Of a stretch of 64,000 nt of DNA, positions 55,546-64,000 are shown piece by piece. This DNA is from an uncultured Lachnospiraceae bacterium (GTDB lineage: Bacteria; Bacillota; Clostridia; Lachnospirales; Anaerotignaceae), in contig CALWSU010000001.1 in NCBI GenBank assembly GCA_944384295.1, forward strand, positions 148,320 through 212,319. The letters run 5' to 3'. The translations under genes and the position numbers were made by a program. Position 1 is the first letter of the stretch. Each line of letters starts with the position of its first letter. Under the pieces are notes generated by a model. It was not told the origin of the DNA. It made no database searches and saw only the letters and a program-made list of their open reading frames with translations.

Positions 55546-56418
55546 TTATGCTTTTTGTTTTTCTCGTTCCATTTGGTCAATGGCTGCCACTGCCGACAAT
55601 GCCGCAACCAAACCTTCCCCCACTGCTTTGGCTATTTGATATGGTGCACCTGTACAATCTCCCGCAGCATACACACGTGGTAAATTGGTTTCCATTTTAC
55701 GATTGACTGCAATATTCTTTCCGTCCATTTCCAAACCATACAGCAAACTTTCTGGCGGCATTGAATTTTTAGCAAAGAAAATACCATCACAACCCAGTGT
55801 TTCATTATCAAGTTCTAAACCTGTCACTTGTATGTTATCCCCTTGTACGCTTTTTGGTTTGCCTTCTACCACACGCACATTCTCTTTCAAAGACATCACT
55901 GGTGTATATAGTGGTACATAGGATACCTCGCTGCAAATATCCGCCAAAAAATTGGCTTCTGCTTCTCCTTCTTCATTTTCTGCGACAACGACCACTTTTT
56001 TGCCACGATATAACATACCATCACAAGTCGCACAATAGCTGACGCCTTTTCCGAGATATTCCATCTCACCTACAATCCCTTTGCTTTTACTCAATCCAGT
56101 TGCAACAATGATTGCTTTTGCCTGTATAAATTCATTTTCCGCATTGATGGTAAAATACTCACCCATCGGCATAATCTGGCTGATGCGGCATTCTCGAAAT
56201 TCCACACCATTTTTGATCGCATGGCTATAAAATGTATTCAATAATTCCTCGCCTGCCATATCTGGCAATCCCAAATAGTTGTCCACTTTTTCAGCGGCAA
56301 ATAATAAAGAACTATCCAGACTTCTGCCAAAAATTGTAACACTCTTATTTCTTTGACGACAGTTCAAAGCTGCGGATAACGCCGCAGGACCACTGCCAAT
56401 TACTGCTACATCTAACAT
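55546..56418 (-). CDS. Thioredoxin reductase-like flavoprotein without NADPH motif
   Basis: A 290-residue low-molecular-weight thioredoxin reductase homologue. The FAD motif GSGPAALSAAL (8-18), the redox pair C129-A-T-C132 and the C-terminal FAD site YAAGDCTGAPYQIAKAVGEG are intact. The second dinucleotide site, normally GGGxSAxEEA, reads VVVAENEEGEAEANF and lacks the glycine loop. Clostridial ferredoxin-dependent flavin thioredoxin reductases show this loss, so ferredoxin is the likely donor; no thioredoxin gene is adjacent to support this. The gene has a structured leader. Confidence 0.85.
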   Translation of the reverse strand: MLDVAVIGSGPAALSAALNCRQRNKSVTIFGRSLDSSLLFAAEKVDNYLGLPDMAGEELLNTFYSHAIKNGVEFRECRISQIMPMGEYFTINAENEFIQAKAIIVATGLSKSKGIVGEMEYLGKGVSYCATCDGMLYRGKKVVVVAENEEGEAEANFLADICSEVSYVPLYTPVMSLKENVRVVEGKPKSVQGDNIQVTGLELDNETLGCDGIFFAKNSMPPESLLYGLEMDGKNIAVNRKMETNLPRVYAAGDCTGAPYQIAKAVGEGLVAALSAVAAIDQMEREKQKA

Positions 56419-56444
56419 ATGCTTTTCCTCCTTTTCGCATCAAA

Positions 56445-56571
56445 AAACAGGATAACTTTATTTTTTTACTGATAAACAGATACTGCCTTACTTGTATATG
56501 TATATTCCGCATGGAATATACTGGTGTCTTTGGCTGTTCTGCTTTGAGCATATCATAAAGTTATCCTGTTT
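56445..56571 (-). promoter_or_regulatory. Structured leader before the flavoprotein gene
   Basis: AAACAGGATAACTTTA at 56445-56460 and its exact reverse complement at 56556-56571 enclose 95 bases, which contain another perfect stem TATATTCC/GGAATATA (56501-56520). In the minus-strand RNA the 3' arm is followed by TTTTTTG and then the AGGAGG of the gene, so the arms could form a terminator or mask the ribosome binding site. Confidence 0.55.
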
Positions 56572-56613
56572 GCAATGTACCTAAGTCACACTCAATTTAT
56601 GATGTATGATTCA

Positions 56614-58692
56614 TTATTTATCTTTCTTTTCTGCTCTTGCTGCGATAATTTTCTTTTGAATTTCCATAGGTGCTTCTTCGTAGCGTTCAAAATGATGTCT
56701 ATAATCGCCACGGCTTTGTGTCATAGAGCGCAAATCGGTTGCGTATTTATGCATTTCTGCTGTCGGTACTTCGGCTACGATACATTTTTTATTGCCCACA
56801 GCGTCCATACTTAAAATACGACCACGACGTTTGTTGATGTCGCCCATAATGTCGCCCATGTATTTTTCAGGAATCAATACTTCCACATGTTCAATGGGTT
56901 CCAGAATGGTAGGTTTTGCCTGTGGCATACCTTCTTTGAATGCAACAGAAGTTGCCATCTTAAACGCCATTTCAGAGGAGTCTACTGGGTGGTAAGAACC
57001 ATCTGTCAAAGTTGCTTTCAGACCTACTACTGGATAGCCTGCCAGCACACCAGACTGTACACATTCTTGTAAACCTTTTTCTACCGCAGGGAAATATTGT
57101 TTTGGTACAGAACCACCGAAAATCTTTTCTTCAAATACATATGGTACAGACAAATCTCCGCTTGGTTCAAATTCCATCACAACATCACCAAACTGTCCAT
57201 GACCGCCGGATTGTTTTTTATAACGACCACGTACGGAAGTTTTAGATTTTATGGTTTCGCGATATGGAATGATTGGATCTAACAAATCTACTTCGATTTT
57301 GTATTTTGTTTTCAGTTTATTCACCATAACATCTAATTGCTGTTCGCCAATCCCATAAATCAAAGTCTGTTTTGTTTCTTTGTTAACTTCCATTTTGATG
57401 GTTGGGTCTTCTTCTCTGATTTTTGACAGAGCAGCAGACAGTTTATCTTCATCGCCTTTACCCTTTGGCTGAATTGCCATACATAATACAGATTCAGGAA
57501 GCGCAATTTTTGGCATCACGATATTTGCATCTTTTAAAGATAATGTATCTTGTGTAGAAGTATTGGATAATTTTGCCAATGCGCCAATATCACCAGAATG
57601 CAGTTCATCTACTTCAATCTGTTCTTTCCCGCGAATGACATACAGACGGCCTACTTTTTCTACAGTATCTTTTTCTTCGTTATATACGCTCATAGAAGCA
57701 TCTAATTTACCTGTCATGACTCTGAACAGATTCAGACGACCAATGTAAGGGTCTGCAATGGTTTTGAATACAAACGCGGAAAATCTTTCGTCATCACTAG
57801 AGCAATATACCACTTCTTTGCCATCATGGAATGCATGGAAATTTGGTCTTGCTTCAATACCAGGCAAAGTAAAGCGTACGATAGTATTGAGCAACAGTTT
57901 TACGCCATAACCCAATGTTGCGGAACCACACATTACAGGCGCAATGGTATTATTTTCAATCCCGTAACGCAGACCATCATAGATTTCTTCCTCTGTCAGT
58001 TCTTCATCATTGAAGAATTTTTCCATCAATTCGTCGCTGCTTTCTGCTGCAACTTCAATCAACATAGAACGTAATACTTCTACTTCGTCTTTTTTATCTT
58101 CTGGCATATCACAATGTTGTAATTTGCCGTCTACTTTCTTTCTGGCATCTCTTTTAATCAGATTGATAAATCCGATAAAGTTACCGTTTTCATCATTAAA
58201 TGGAATTTGCAGAGGTGCAACCGCTTTCCCAAATTTGATACGCATATCTGCCAATGTTTTTTCAAAATCTGCATTTTCATCGTCCATCTGGTTAACAAAG
58301 AAAATACGTGGCAGATGCATTTGGTCTGCATATTCCCAAGCTTTTTCCGTGCCGACTTCTACACCGGATTTTGCGGAAACCATAATCAATGCCAAGTCTG
58401 CAACGCTCATAGCAAGTTTTGATTCCGCTACAAAGTCAAAATAACCGGGCGTATCCAAAAAGTTGATTTTGGTATCCTGCCATTCTACTGGCAATACAGA
58501 TGTATTGATGGATACTTTACGACGAATTTCTTCTGCATCATAGTCACTGACGGTATTGCCTTCTTCTACCTTCCCAAAACGTTTGGTTGCGCCCGAATAG
58601 AATAAAGCTGCTTCAGCATAAGTCGTTTTGCCGGAACCGCTGTGACCTAATAGAACTACGTTTCTCACCTGATTAGATGCATAACTTTTCAT
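56614..58692 (-). CDS. Elongation factor G-like GTPase
   Basis: A 692-residue translational GTPase with EF-G domain order. The G1 loop is GHSGSGKTT (16-24) instead of the AHIDAGKTT of canonical EF-G; G3 is DTPGYFDF and G4 reads NQMDDENADF rather than NKMD. Domain IV has RGRYKKQSGGHGQFGDVV, and the C-terminus is Lys-rich (RAEKKDK). These are traits of the second EF-G class (EF-G2-like) found in many Firmicutes alongside true fusA. Its role, perhaps in stress or recycling, is not settled. A monocistronic gene upstream of the flavoprotein. Confidence 0.88.
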   Translation of the reverse strand: MKSYASNQVRNVVLLGHSGSGKTTYAEAALFYSGATKRFGKVEEGNTVSDYDAEEIRRKVSINTSVLPVEWQDTKINFLDTPGYFDFVAESKLAMSVADLALIMVSAKSGVEVGTEKAWEYADQMHLPRIFFVNQMDDENADFEKTLADMRIKFGKAVAPLQIPFNDENGNFIGFINLIKRDARKKVDGKLQHCDMPEDKKDEVEVLRSMLIEVAAESSDELMEKFFNDEELTEEEIYDGLRYGIENNTIAPVMCGSATLGYGVKLLLNTIVRFTLPGIEARPNFHAFHDGKEVVYCSSDDERFSAFVFKTIADPYIGRLNLFRVMTGKLDASMSVYNEEKDTVEKVGRLYVIRGKEQIEVDELHSGDIGALAKLSNTSTQDTLSLKDANIVMPKIALPESVLCMAIQPKGKGDEDKLSAALSKIREEDPTIKMEVNKETKQTLIYGIGEQQLDVMVNKLKTKYKIEVDLLDPIIPYRETIKSKTSVRGRYKKQSGGHGQFGDVVMEFEPSGDLSVPYVFEEKIFGGSVPKQYFPAVEKGLQECVQSGVLAGYPVVGLKATLTDGSYHPVDSSEMAFKMATSVAFKEGMPQAKPTILEPIEHVEVLIPEKYMGDIMGDINKRRGRILSMDAVGNKKCIVAEVPTAEMHKYATDLRSMTQSRGDYRHHFERYEEAPMEIQKKIIAARAEKKDK

Positions 58693-58920
58693 ATGGAATA
58701 CCTCCCTTTGTATCTTATGTTACAATCAAACCGATTGCACGTTTGTTTTTTCATGTATACAGTATTGTAAAGTATTAACACAATATACATACTATATAAA
58801 TACTACACTGTTGAGGATTCCCCTTTTTATTTTTCAAAAAAAATATTTGTTCGTATATTTATATAAAATATATCACATTTTTCAGAATATAATTTATCTA
58901 TTTTTTACAACCCCAAAAAA

Positions 58921-59478
58921 TCATACCGTTTCTTCTGTTACATCTTGAAATGGTACACCAAAATAATCGGTTATCGACATTGCTAGTGCTTTTGCAATTT
59001 GTTCTATATTGTCTTTGATCCAAGTTGCATCTGCTTCATTATCGTGATAACCCACTTCTACCAAAACAGCAGGCGCAATCGTACGACGCAATTCCCGTAA
59101 AGTTGCCGTAGGTACTGCGTTTACTTTTTGTGGCATCGGATAGACTTGCTTCATATTTTGTGTCACAATATCCGCCATTTCCTGTCCATATGGGCTTTGA
59201 TAAAAATAATAGGTATCTACACCTTGCAATTTGCCTTGCAAACTGTCTGGCGCAGCATTGGAATGAATGGCAAAATGCAAATCATAGCCACCCTGATTCG
59301 ATGCAGCAATGGCTTCTCCCAAACTCATTTGTGGGTCATTTCGCGTAAAATCAATTCCAGAAGCCAAAAGATATTTTTCCATGGCATCTACAATCAAATT
59401 TGTAATTTCCTCCTCCGTTCCTCCATTGACATAAAGATTATATTCCTGCAAAGATGGACTTAAATATACACGCGGCAT
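58921..59478 (-). CDS. N-acetylmuramoyl-L-alanine amidase (Amidase_3)
   Basis: A 185-residue zinc amidase that cleaves the stem peptide from peptidoglycan. The catalytic fold is visible as VYLSPSLQEYN at the N-terminus (the usual His is replaced), GGYDLHFAIHSNAAP with a zinc His, and APAVLVEVGYHDNEADA with the catalytic Glu. There is no signal peptide or cell-wall binding domain, so it may act in sporulation or as a lytic enzyme released otherwise. The first metal ligand, normally His in the DPGHGG loop, is not obvious. Confidence 0.85.
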   Translation of the reverse strand: MPRVYLSPSLQEYNLYVNGGTEEEITNLIVDAMEKYLLASGIDFTRNDPQMSLGEAIAASNQGGYDLHFAIHSNAAPDSLQGKLQGVDTYYFYQSPYGQEMADIVTQNMKQVYPMPQKVNAVPTATLRELRRTIAPAVLVEVGYHDNEADATWIKDNIEQIAKALAMSITDYFGVPFQDVTEETV

Positions 59479-59558
59479 ACTTTGCTCACTCCCTTCTGGT
59501 GCAATGTATGCTGCGAAACATAGAATTGTGCTTGTTTTACCGAAAAATGGACAAAAAT

Positions 59559-59591
59559 AAAATCCCTATAAGAATTTCTTATAAGGATTTT
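59559..59591 (-). terminator. Terminator of the Na/Pi cotransporter gene
   Basis: AAAATCCcTATAAG and CTTATAAGGATTTT pair with one mismatch; the minus-strand transcript then runs into TTATTTTTG. It lies just past the stop at 59602. Confidence 0.85.
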
Positions 59592-59601
59592 GATTTTTTA
59601 G

Positions 59602-61287
59602 TTAAGATTGAAAAATTGCCTCATCGTGGTAATTTTTTTCTTCTCTATTTTCATTTAAAACCACCTGTGCAATATTCATAGCGTGGTCAGATACACGTTC
59701 CAAATTACCCAACATTTCCAAGAAATGAATCCCGGAATTGACATTACATTCTGCATTTGACAAACGGTCGATATGACTTGCACGCAATTGTTTTTCCAGC
59801 TTATCTACTTGTTCTTCTAAAACAGCCGTTTTCATCGCGAATGTAATATCGCCGCCAGACAATGCTTTCAAGGCATTTTCATAACTAGCGATTGTTGCTT
59901 TTGTCATTTCTTTCAATTCTTCAATTGCCATAGGAGAGAAAGAAATTTCTTCCCGTTTCATTTCTTCCGCCAATTCCGCAATATTTTCGGCATGGTCGCC
60001 AACACGTTCCATATCACTGATGGTATTGAGCAAAGAAGTCACGATTTGATTTTCTCTCTCACTGATTTGCAAACCACACAGCTTAATCAAGTATTCTGAA
60101 ATATTATCACATACTTTATCTATGACATTTTCTCTATGTCGTACTTCTTCAATTTTCTCATAGTCTTTATTCACAAATGCAGTAATGGCATTGGTTAAGT
60201 TTTCTAATGCAATATGCCCCAAACGAATAGTTTCCAGCTTTGCGCCTTCGACTGCCAAAGATGGTGTTTCCAGCATACGTTTGTCCAGATGCACCAACTG
60301 GCTTTCATCTGTACGTTCCACATCTTGTACATGATTGATTTTCTGTGCAATCTTGATGATATAACCAGACAATGGAATCATCAAAATGGTTGTACCAATA
60401 TTGAACATGGTATGAATTGCACTGATTTGTGTCTGTGTGATAACAGTTGTTCCCAAAGCTGGATTGATGACTGTCAAATAAATGATTGCCAAAATACTAA
60501 ATACAATGGTACCAAAAATATTAAACATCAAATGCATATAACCAACACATTGTGCTGTTTTTGTGGCACCAATCCCGCTCAGTAATGCTGTGACACAAGT
60601 ACCAATATTCTGACCCATGATAATATAAACCGCTGCATTGAATGGTACCAAACCAGACGCTGCCAAGGAAAGTAAAATACCTTGAGATGCAGATGAACTT
60701 TGAATAATAGCTGTTACAAACGCACCGGCAAAGATACCTAACAGTGGATTTTTACCCAATATCACAAACATAGAACGAAATGCTTCTGAATCGCGCAAAG
60801 GTTCTACCGCTGTAGACATGCTTTCAATCCCGATAAATAAAATACCAAAACCAATGATGATGGATGCAATTTCTTTTCGACGTGCGTTTTTACCGCTCAT
60901 TGCCAAAATGACACCCACCATAACCGCCAAAGGCGCGATGGTTGCTGGACTGAACATTTTTGCCCATTCTGCACTAGATACCAACCAACCAGTCGCAGTG
61001 GTACCAATGTTTGCACCCATGATGACGCTCATCGCTTGTGTCAGGTTCATCAATCCTGCATTTACAAAACCAACTACCATAACCGTTGTTGCAGACGAAC
61101 TCTGCACAATGGCTGTCACAAGCGCACCAAGCGCAATCCCCATAAATTTGTTTTGTGTCAAAGCTTCCAAAATACTTTTCATTTTGGAGCCTGCCGCATT
61201 TTGTAGACCTTGCGCCATGATATTCATGCCATAGATAAACAGCGCAAGTCCGCCAATAAACGGAATGATCATTTCTGCGTAATTCAT
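59602..61287 (-). CDS. Na/Pi cotransporter with PhoU-like domain
   Basis: A 561-residue NptA-type sodium-phosphate cotransporter. The membrane part (residues ~1-320) contains two inverted repeats with the QSSSA motif (VTAIVQSSSATTVMVVGF and VTAIIQSSSASQGILLSL). The last ~230 residues are a PhoU-like helical domain (NTISDMERVGDHAENIAELA, MLGNLERVSDHAMNIAQVV). The ATG at 61287 follows GGGGAGG. It probably imports phosphate; the PhoU part may sense intracellular state. No pst genes are near. Confidence 0.92.
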   Translation of the reverse strand: MNYAEMIIPFIGGLALFIYGMNIMAQGLQNAAGSKMKSILEALTQNKFMGIALGALVTAIVQSSSATTVMVVGFVNAGLMNLTQAMSVIMGANIGTTATGWLVSSAEWAKMFSPATIAPLAVMVGVILAMSGKNARRKEIASIIIGFGILFIGIESMSTAVEPLRDSEAFRSMFVILGKNPLLGIFAGAFVTAIIQSSSASQGILLSLAASGLVPFNAAVYIIMGQNIGTCVTALLSGIGATKTAQCVGYMHLMFNIFGTIVFSILAIIYLTVINPALGTTVITQTQISAIHTMFNIGTTILMIPLSGYIIKIAQKINHVQDVERTDESQLVHLDKRMLETPSLAVEGAKLETIRLGHIALENLTNAITAFVNKDYEKIEEVRHRENVIDKVCDNISEYLIKLCGLQISERENQIVTSLLNTISDMERVGDHAENIAELAEEMKREEISFSPMAIEELKEMTKATIASYENALKALSGGDITFAMKTAVLEEQVDKLEKQLRASHIDRLSNAECNVNSGIHFLEMLGNLERVSDHAMNIAQVVLNENREEKNYHDEAIFQS

Positions 61288-61438
61288 CGTTGCCTCCCCA
61301 TAAAAAATTGTAATGCTGCATAATCCTTGTTTATATACCATGGTACATCATACCACAAAGCTTTTCCTCATGCAATTACAAAAAACAACAAAATACCGCT
61401 TTTTTCCGTTTCTATACAATATCTTTATTATGGTCGTA

Positions 61439-62512
61439 TTATGGCAATTTGGCACCTAAAATTTCTCCTCCACCTGCTAAATACGCGCCATCATATAATA
61501 CCAATGCTTGTCCAGGCGTGACCGCTCTTTGTGGTGTATCAAAGGTACATTCCAAAATATCTTCCGCTACCATACGCACGCTGCAAGGCGCCATTTTATG
61601 GCTGTATCGAATTTTTGCATGCAAACGCATTCCTTCTGTAAAGGCAGGCACTGACATACAGTTGATTTGATGCGCATAGACGGTACGTGAAAATAATTGT
61701 TCATTTTCACATAATACCACTTCATTCTGCTGTGGGTCTAAACCATAGACATACATCGGTTTTCCAAAAGCAATGCCCAAACCTTTTCTTTGTCCTACCG
61801 TATAATAACGTAACCCTTTATGCTTTCCTAAAGGATTGCCTTCTAAATCGACAAATTCACCTGTTTTTTCACTTTTTCCACACATACGGTCTAAAAATGC
61901 GGCATAATCTCCATCTGGAATAAAACAAATATCTTGGCTATCCCCTTTTTGGGCGATAAACTCGCCTATATTTTGCGCAATTTCACGCACATATGCTTTT
62001 TCATATCCTCCTAATGGCATCATCGTTTTTTGCAGTTGTTCCTGCGTCAAACGATATAATGCATAAGTCTGGTCTTTTTCTTTTGCATCTGAAACACAAA
62101 TCGTATAGCGTCCTGTTTGTGGGTGTTTTTGAATATTGGCATAATGTCCTGTTGCAATGGCATCTGCGCCCACTTGTGCCGCATATTCCAACAAAGCTTC
62201 CCATTTGATATGACGATTGCACATAATACAAGGATTTGGGGTCAATCCTTTTTCATAGCTTTCTATAAAATATGATACGACCTGTTCTCGAAATTGGTTT
62301 TGAAAATCCAATACTGTATGTGAAATCCCTAATTTTTCCGCCACTTTCTGCGCATCTTGTACTGCCTGATTTTGCTCTGTTTCTTTTTCCTGCCACATAC
62401 GCATTGTCACGCCTAATACTTCATATCCTTGCTTTTGCAATAAATATGCTGTCACAGAACTATCCACACCACCAGACATACCTACTACAACTTTTTGTTT
62501 TGTCAATCCCAT
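61439..62512 (-). CDS. mnmA: tRNA-uridine 2-sulfurtransferase MnmA
   Basis: Thiolates U34 of tRNA-Lys, -Glu and -Gln. The 357-residue protein has the ATP loop GMSGGVDSSVTAYLL (11-25), the catalytic Cys pair in NPCIMCNRHIKW and DSQDICF, and TGHYANI. The gene is followed in the genome by the transporter gene and preceded by a small membrane protein gene. The sulfur donor, normally IscS-type, is outside the window. Confidence 0.95.
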   Translation of the reverse strand: MGLTKQKVVVGMSGGVDSSVTAYLLQKQGYEVLGVTMRMWQEKETEQNQAVQDAQKVAEKLGISHTVLDFQNQFREQVVSYFIESYEKGLTPNPCIMCNRHIKWEALLEYAAQVGADAIATGHYANIQKHPQTGRYTICVSDAKEKDQTYALYRLTQEQLQKTMMPLGGYEKAYVREIAQNIGEFIAQKGDSQDICFIPDGDYAAFLDRMCGKSEKTGEFVDLEGNPLGKHKGLRYYTVGQRKGLGIAFGKPMYVYGLDPQQNEVVLCENEQLFSRTVYAHQINCMSVPAFTEGMRLHAKIRYSHKMAPCSVRMVAEDILECTFDTPQRAVTPGQALVLYDGAYLAGGGEILGAKLP

Positions 62513-62542
62513 TTCACCTATCCTTTATTTATTTTTCGTAGA

Positions 62543-62734
62543 TTATTTCTTTTCTTCTTCCTGTTTTTTGGAAGAAGTACAGCTTTCTCTTTGTGCGCAG
62601 CCTTGACAAGCGCCGTTGCAATGTTCCTGCTTCATTGCTTTTAAACTGCGTTGCAGTTTAAACATATTATATCCTATCAATGCCGCTAACATCAAACCAG
62701 GTATCAGTTTGGTATATATATCCATTTTATCCAT
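62543..62734 (-). CDS. Small Cys-rich membrane protein
   Basis: A 63-residue protein with one N-terminal membrane helix (LIPGLMLAALIGYNMF) and a cytoplasmic or extracellular Cys-rich segment HCNGACQGCAQRESC, then a charged tail. It resembles FeoB-associated Cys-rich membrane proteins in size and layout, but no feo gene is adjacent. AAGGAGTCATCAAT precedes the ATG. It lies between mnmA and the radical SAM gene on the same strand. Confidence 0.75.
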   Translation of the reverse strand: MDKMDIYTKLIPGLMLAALIGYNMFKLQRSLKAMKQEHCNGACQGCAQRESCTSSKKQEEEKK

Positions 62735-62746
62735 ATTGATGACTCC

Positions 62747-63901
62747 TTATATATAACGATCCATAAAACGATGTAATAACGCTTCCCAAGCAGCATCGTC
62801 TACTGTATTCTTTGCCAAATCCGCAATGTATGTTTGATCACTTTCCTTCAAACGATACATTTGCTTCCAATCCAAAGGAAAACCCATTCTACGTGCCAAT
62901 TGATATTTTTTTCTTTCCAATTCTGGCAAAGCCAAAAAACTATCAATATAGGATAACATCCAAGGAATATCAGTATCCATATCCCCATTGACTTCCTGCA
63001 ACAGATTGATGATATGGTCGCTTGTAATGCGACCTTTTGCCTTACTTGGGTCGATATGCGCAATCATATTGCGAATTTCTAATAATTTTTCCATATCTGT
63101 TGCTTCTGTATAGTTTCCAGAGGCACGCACTTCTTCCATCAAAGAACCAGTACGCAACACAAAAGTACGCAAACGCACAAAATTTGGATTGACTGCATTG
63201 ATTACCTTTGCTGTTTCCAAAGCATTATCTTCTGACAATTCTCTGCCGCCGACGCCTGGCATAAAATAGATTGACAATTCAATGCCTGCTTGTCTTACTT
63301 TTTGTCCACCTATAATCTGTTCTTCTTGTGTGGTACCTTTTGCAATCAATTCCAAGACTTTATCCGAACCAGATTCATACCCAGAATGAATACGATCCAA
63401 ACCCGCTTGTCGTAATGCACGAAAATCTTCTTCCTTGATTTTAGCCAATGTATTCGCTCTGCCATATGAAGTGATGCGTTGAATCTCAGGCAAACGTTCG
63501 CGCACATAACTTACTATTTCAATCAGCCATTCGGGACGTAATACCATAGTATTCGCGTCTTGCAAAAAGATTGCTTGACTATCGCCTTCTGTCAACCAAC
63601 GAAATACCATTTGATAGCACATTCTAGCATCATCAGAAAGCAGCGTTTCATAATCCGCTTGTACGGCTGGCATGTTCCAATCTTCTCCATCTTTATATGC
63701 TAAAATGCGGTCGCGATACTCCGCCATGGTGTCAATATCTTTTTTGACCTCTGCAACAGGGCGCGTATGAAAATCATTTTTCTTATATAGCATACAAAAT
63801 TTACATTTATTCCATGGACAATTTTCTGTCACACGCAAAAGCAAACTATTTGCTTCGCTCGGTGGACGAATCGGTCCAATCTGAAATACAAATTCTTCCA
63901 T
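62747..63901 (-). CDS. Radical SAM protein with CX4CX2C cluster
   Basis: A 384-residue radical SAM enzyme. The cluster ligands are C28-X4-C33-X2-C36 (CPWNKCKFC), one residue wider than the usual CX3CX2C. Other barrel features are IFLQDANTMV, ITSYGRANTLAKI, RIHSGYESGSDKVLELIAKG (SAM-binding Gly-rich segment) and IYFMPGVGG. I know similar proteins only as uncharacterised radical SAM enzymes of anaerobes. It precedes the small Cys-rich membrane gene by 13 bases. The substrate is unknown. The start at 63901 has GGATTATAA-type weak spacing but fits the family. Confidence 0.85.
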   Translation of the reverse strand: MEEFVFQIGPIRPPSEANSLLLRVTENCPWNKCKFCMLYKKNDFHTRPVAEVKKDIDTMAEYRDRILAYKDGEDWNMPAVQADYETLLSDDARMCYQMVFRWLTEGDSQAIFLQDANTMVLRPEWLIEIVSYVRERLPEIQRITSYGRANTLAKIKEEDFRALRQAGLDRIHSGYESGSDKVLELIAKGTTQEEQIIGGQKVRQAGIELSIYFMPGVGGRELSEDNALETAKVINAVNPNFVRLRTFVLRTGSLMEEVRASGNYTEATDMEKLLEIRNMIAHIDPSKAKGRITSDHIINLLQEVNGDMDTDIPWMLSYIDSFLALPELERKKYQLARRMGFPLDWKQMYRLKESDQTYIADLAKNTVDDAAWEALLHRFMDRYI

Positions 63902-64000
63902 TTTTTATAATCCTTTCCATATTTTTGATTCTGTTACGTTAATATGAATTGATACCTTCTCTTTCTTGATATATTATGGAAATGAGAATAGTTTTCTTTT

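Overview
The window is a chromosomal segment of an AT-rich, low-GC Gram-positive anaerobe of the class Clostridia. A PolC-type DNA polymerase III, a CIRCE operator before groES-groEL, a TPP riboswitch on thiSFGH, lipoboxes and strong AGGAGG ribosome binding sites all point there. The protein at 39845-40294 looks, from memory, nearly identical to the beta-alanyl-CoA ammonia lyases of Clostridium (Anaerotignum) propionicum, so an Anaerotignum-like species of the Lachnospirales is my best guess. Nearly all genes are on the minus strand. I saw no rRNA, tRNA, CRISPR array or prophage.

Region 1 (1-7611, minus) is one compact molybdenum-selenium operon: ModE-like regulator, selD, yedF, yqeB, a MoeA-like protein, moaC, moaA, a MOSC protein, a MogA/MoaB protein, modA and modB (cut by the left edge). 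The genes overlap or nearly touch. The set takes up molybdate, builds molybdopterin cofactor and makes selenophosphate, which fits maturation of selenium-dependent molybdenum hydroxylases. A perfect 24-bp palindrome before the first gene is a likely metal-responsive operator.

Region 2 (7661-18024) holds a lipoprotein, an AIM24 protein, a chemotaxis receptor, a YigZ protein, a glycosyltransferase, a choice-of-anchor A protein with a Ser/Thr-rich stretch, a broken small paralogue of its C-terminal module, a 54-residue ORF, a class II aldolase and a PfkB kinase. Region 3 (18073-24863) has the thiamine operon thiSFGH plus a ThiE/TenI-like gene behind a TPP riboswitch and a second structured leader, then panC, panB and a DUF2520 gene that may supply the ketopantoate reductase. 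Two copies of a hairpin-rich intergenic element lie at 13508-13778 and 21951-22246. Each is embedded in a pre-existing hairpin.

Region 4 (25154-35281) is the least explained. Seven tightly spaced minus-strand genes encode a TM-anchored beta-rich protein, a SMI1/KNR4 protein, an acidic protein, a large leucine-rich-repeat protein, a polytopic membrane protein, an LRR protein with an Imm1-like tail and an acidic helical protein. A coiled-coil protein and an Agr-like kinase/LytTR regulator pair lie upstream. It resembles an orphan immunity array of polymorphic toxin systems, but no toxin is visible.

Region 5 (35506-64000) is mostly core metabolism and housekeeping: phosphoesterase, MBL hydrolase and MerR regulator, CoA-transferase and beta-alanyl-CoA ammonia lyase, rnc-acpP, 5-formyl-THF cyclo-ligase, a MATE transporter, mgtA with a possible leader peptide and a small membrane protein, polC-ispG, groESL, a thioredoxin reductase-like flavoprotein lacking the NADPH motif, an EF-G-like GTPase, an amidase, a Na/Pi cotransporter with a PhoU domain, mnmA and a radical SAM protein. 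Start sites were chosen from ribosome binding sites and family lengths. All family assignments are from reading the translations, not from searches.
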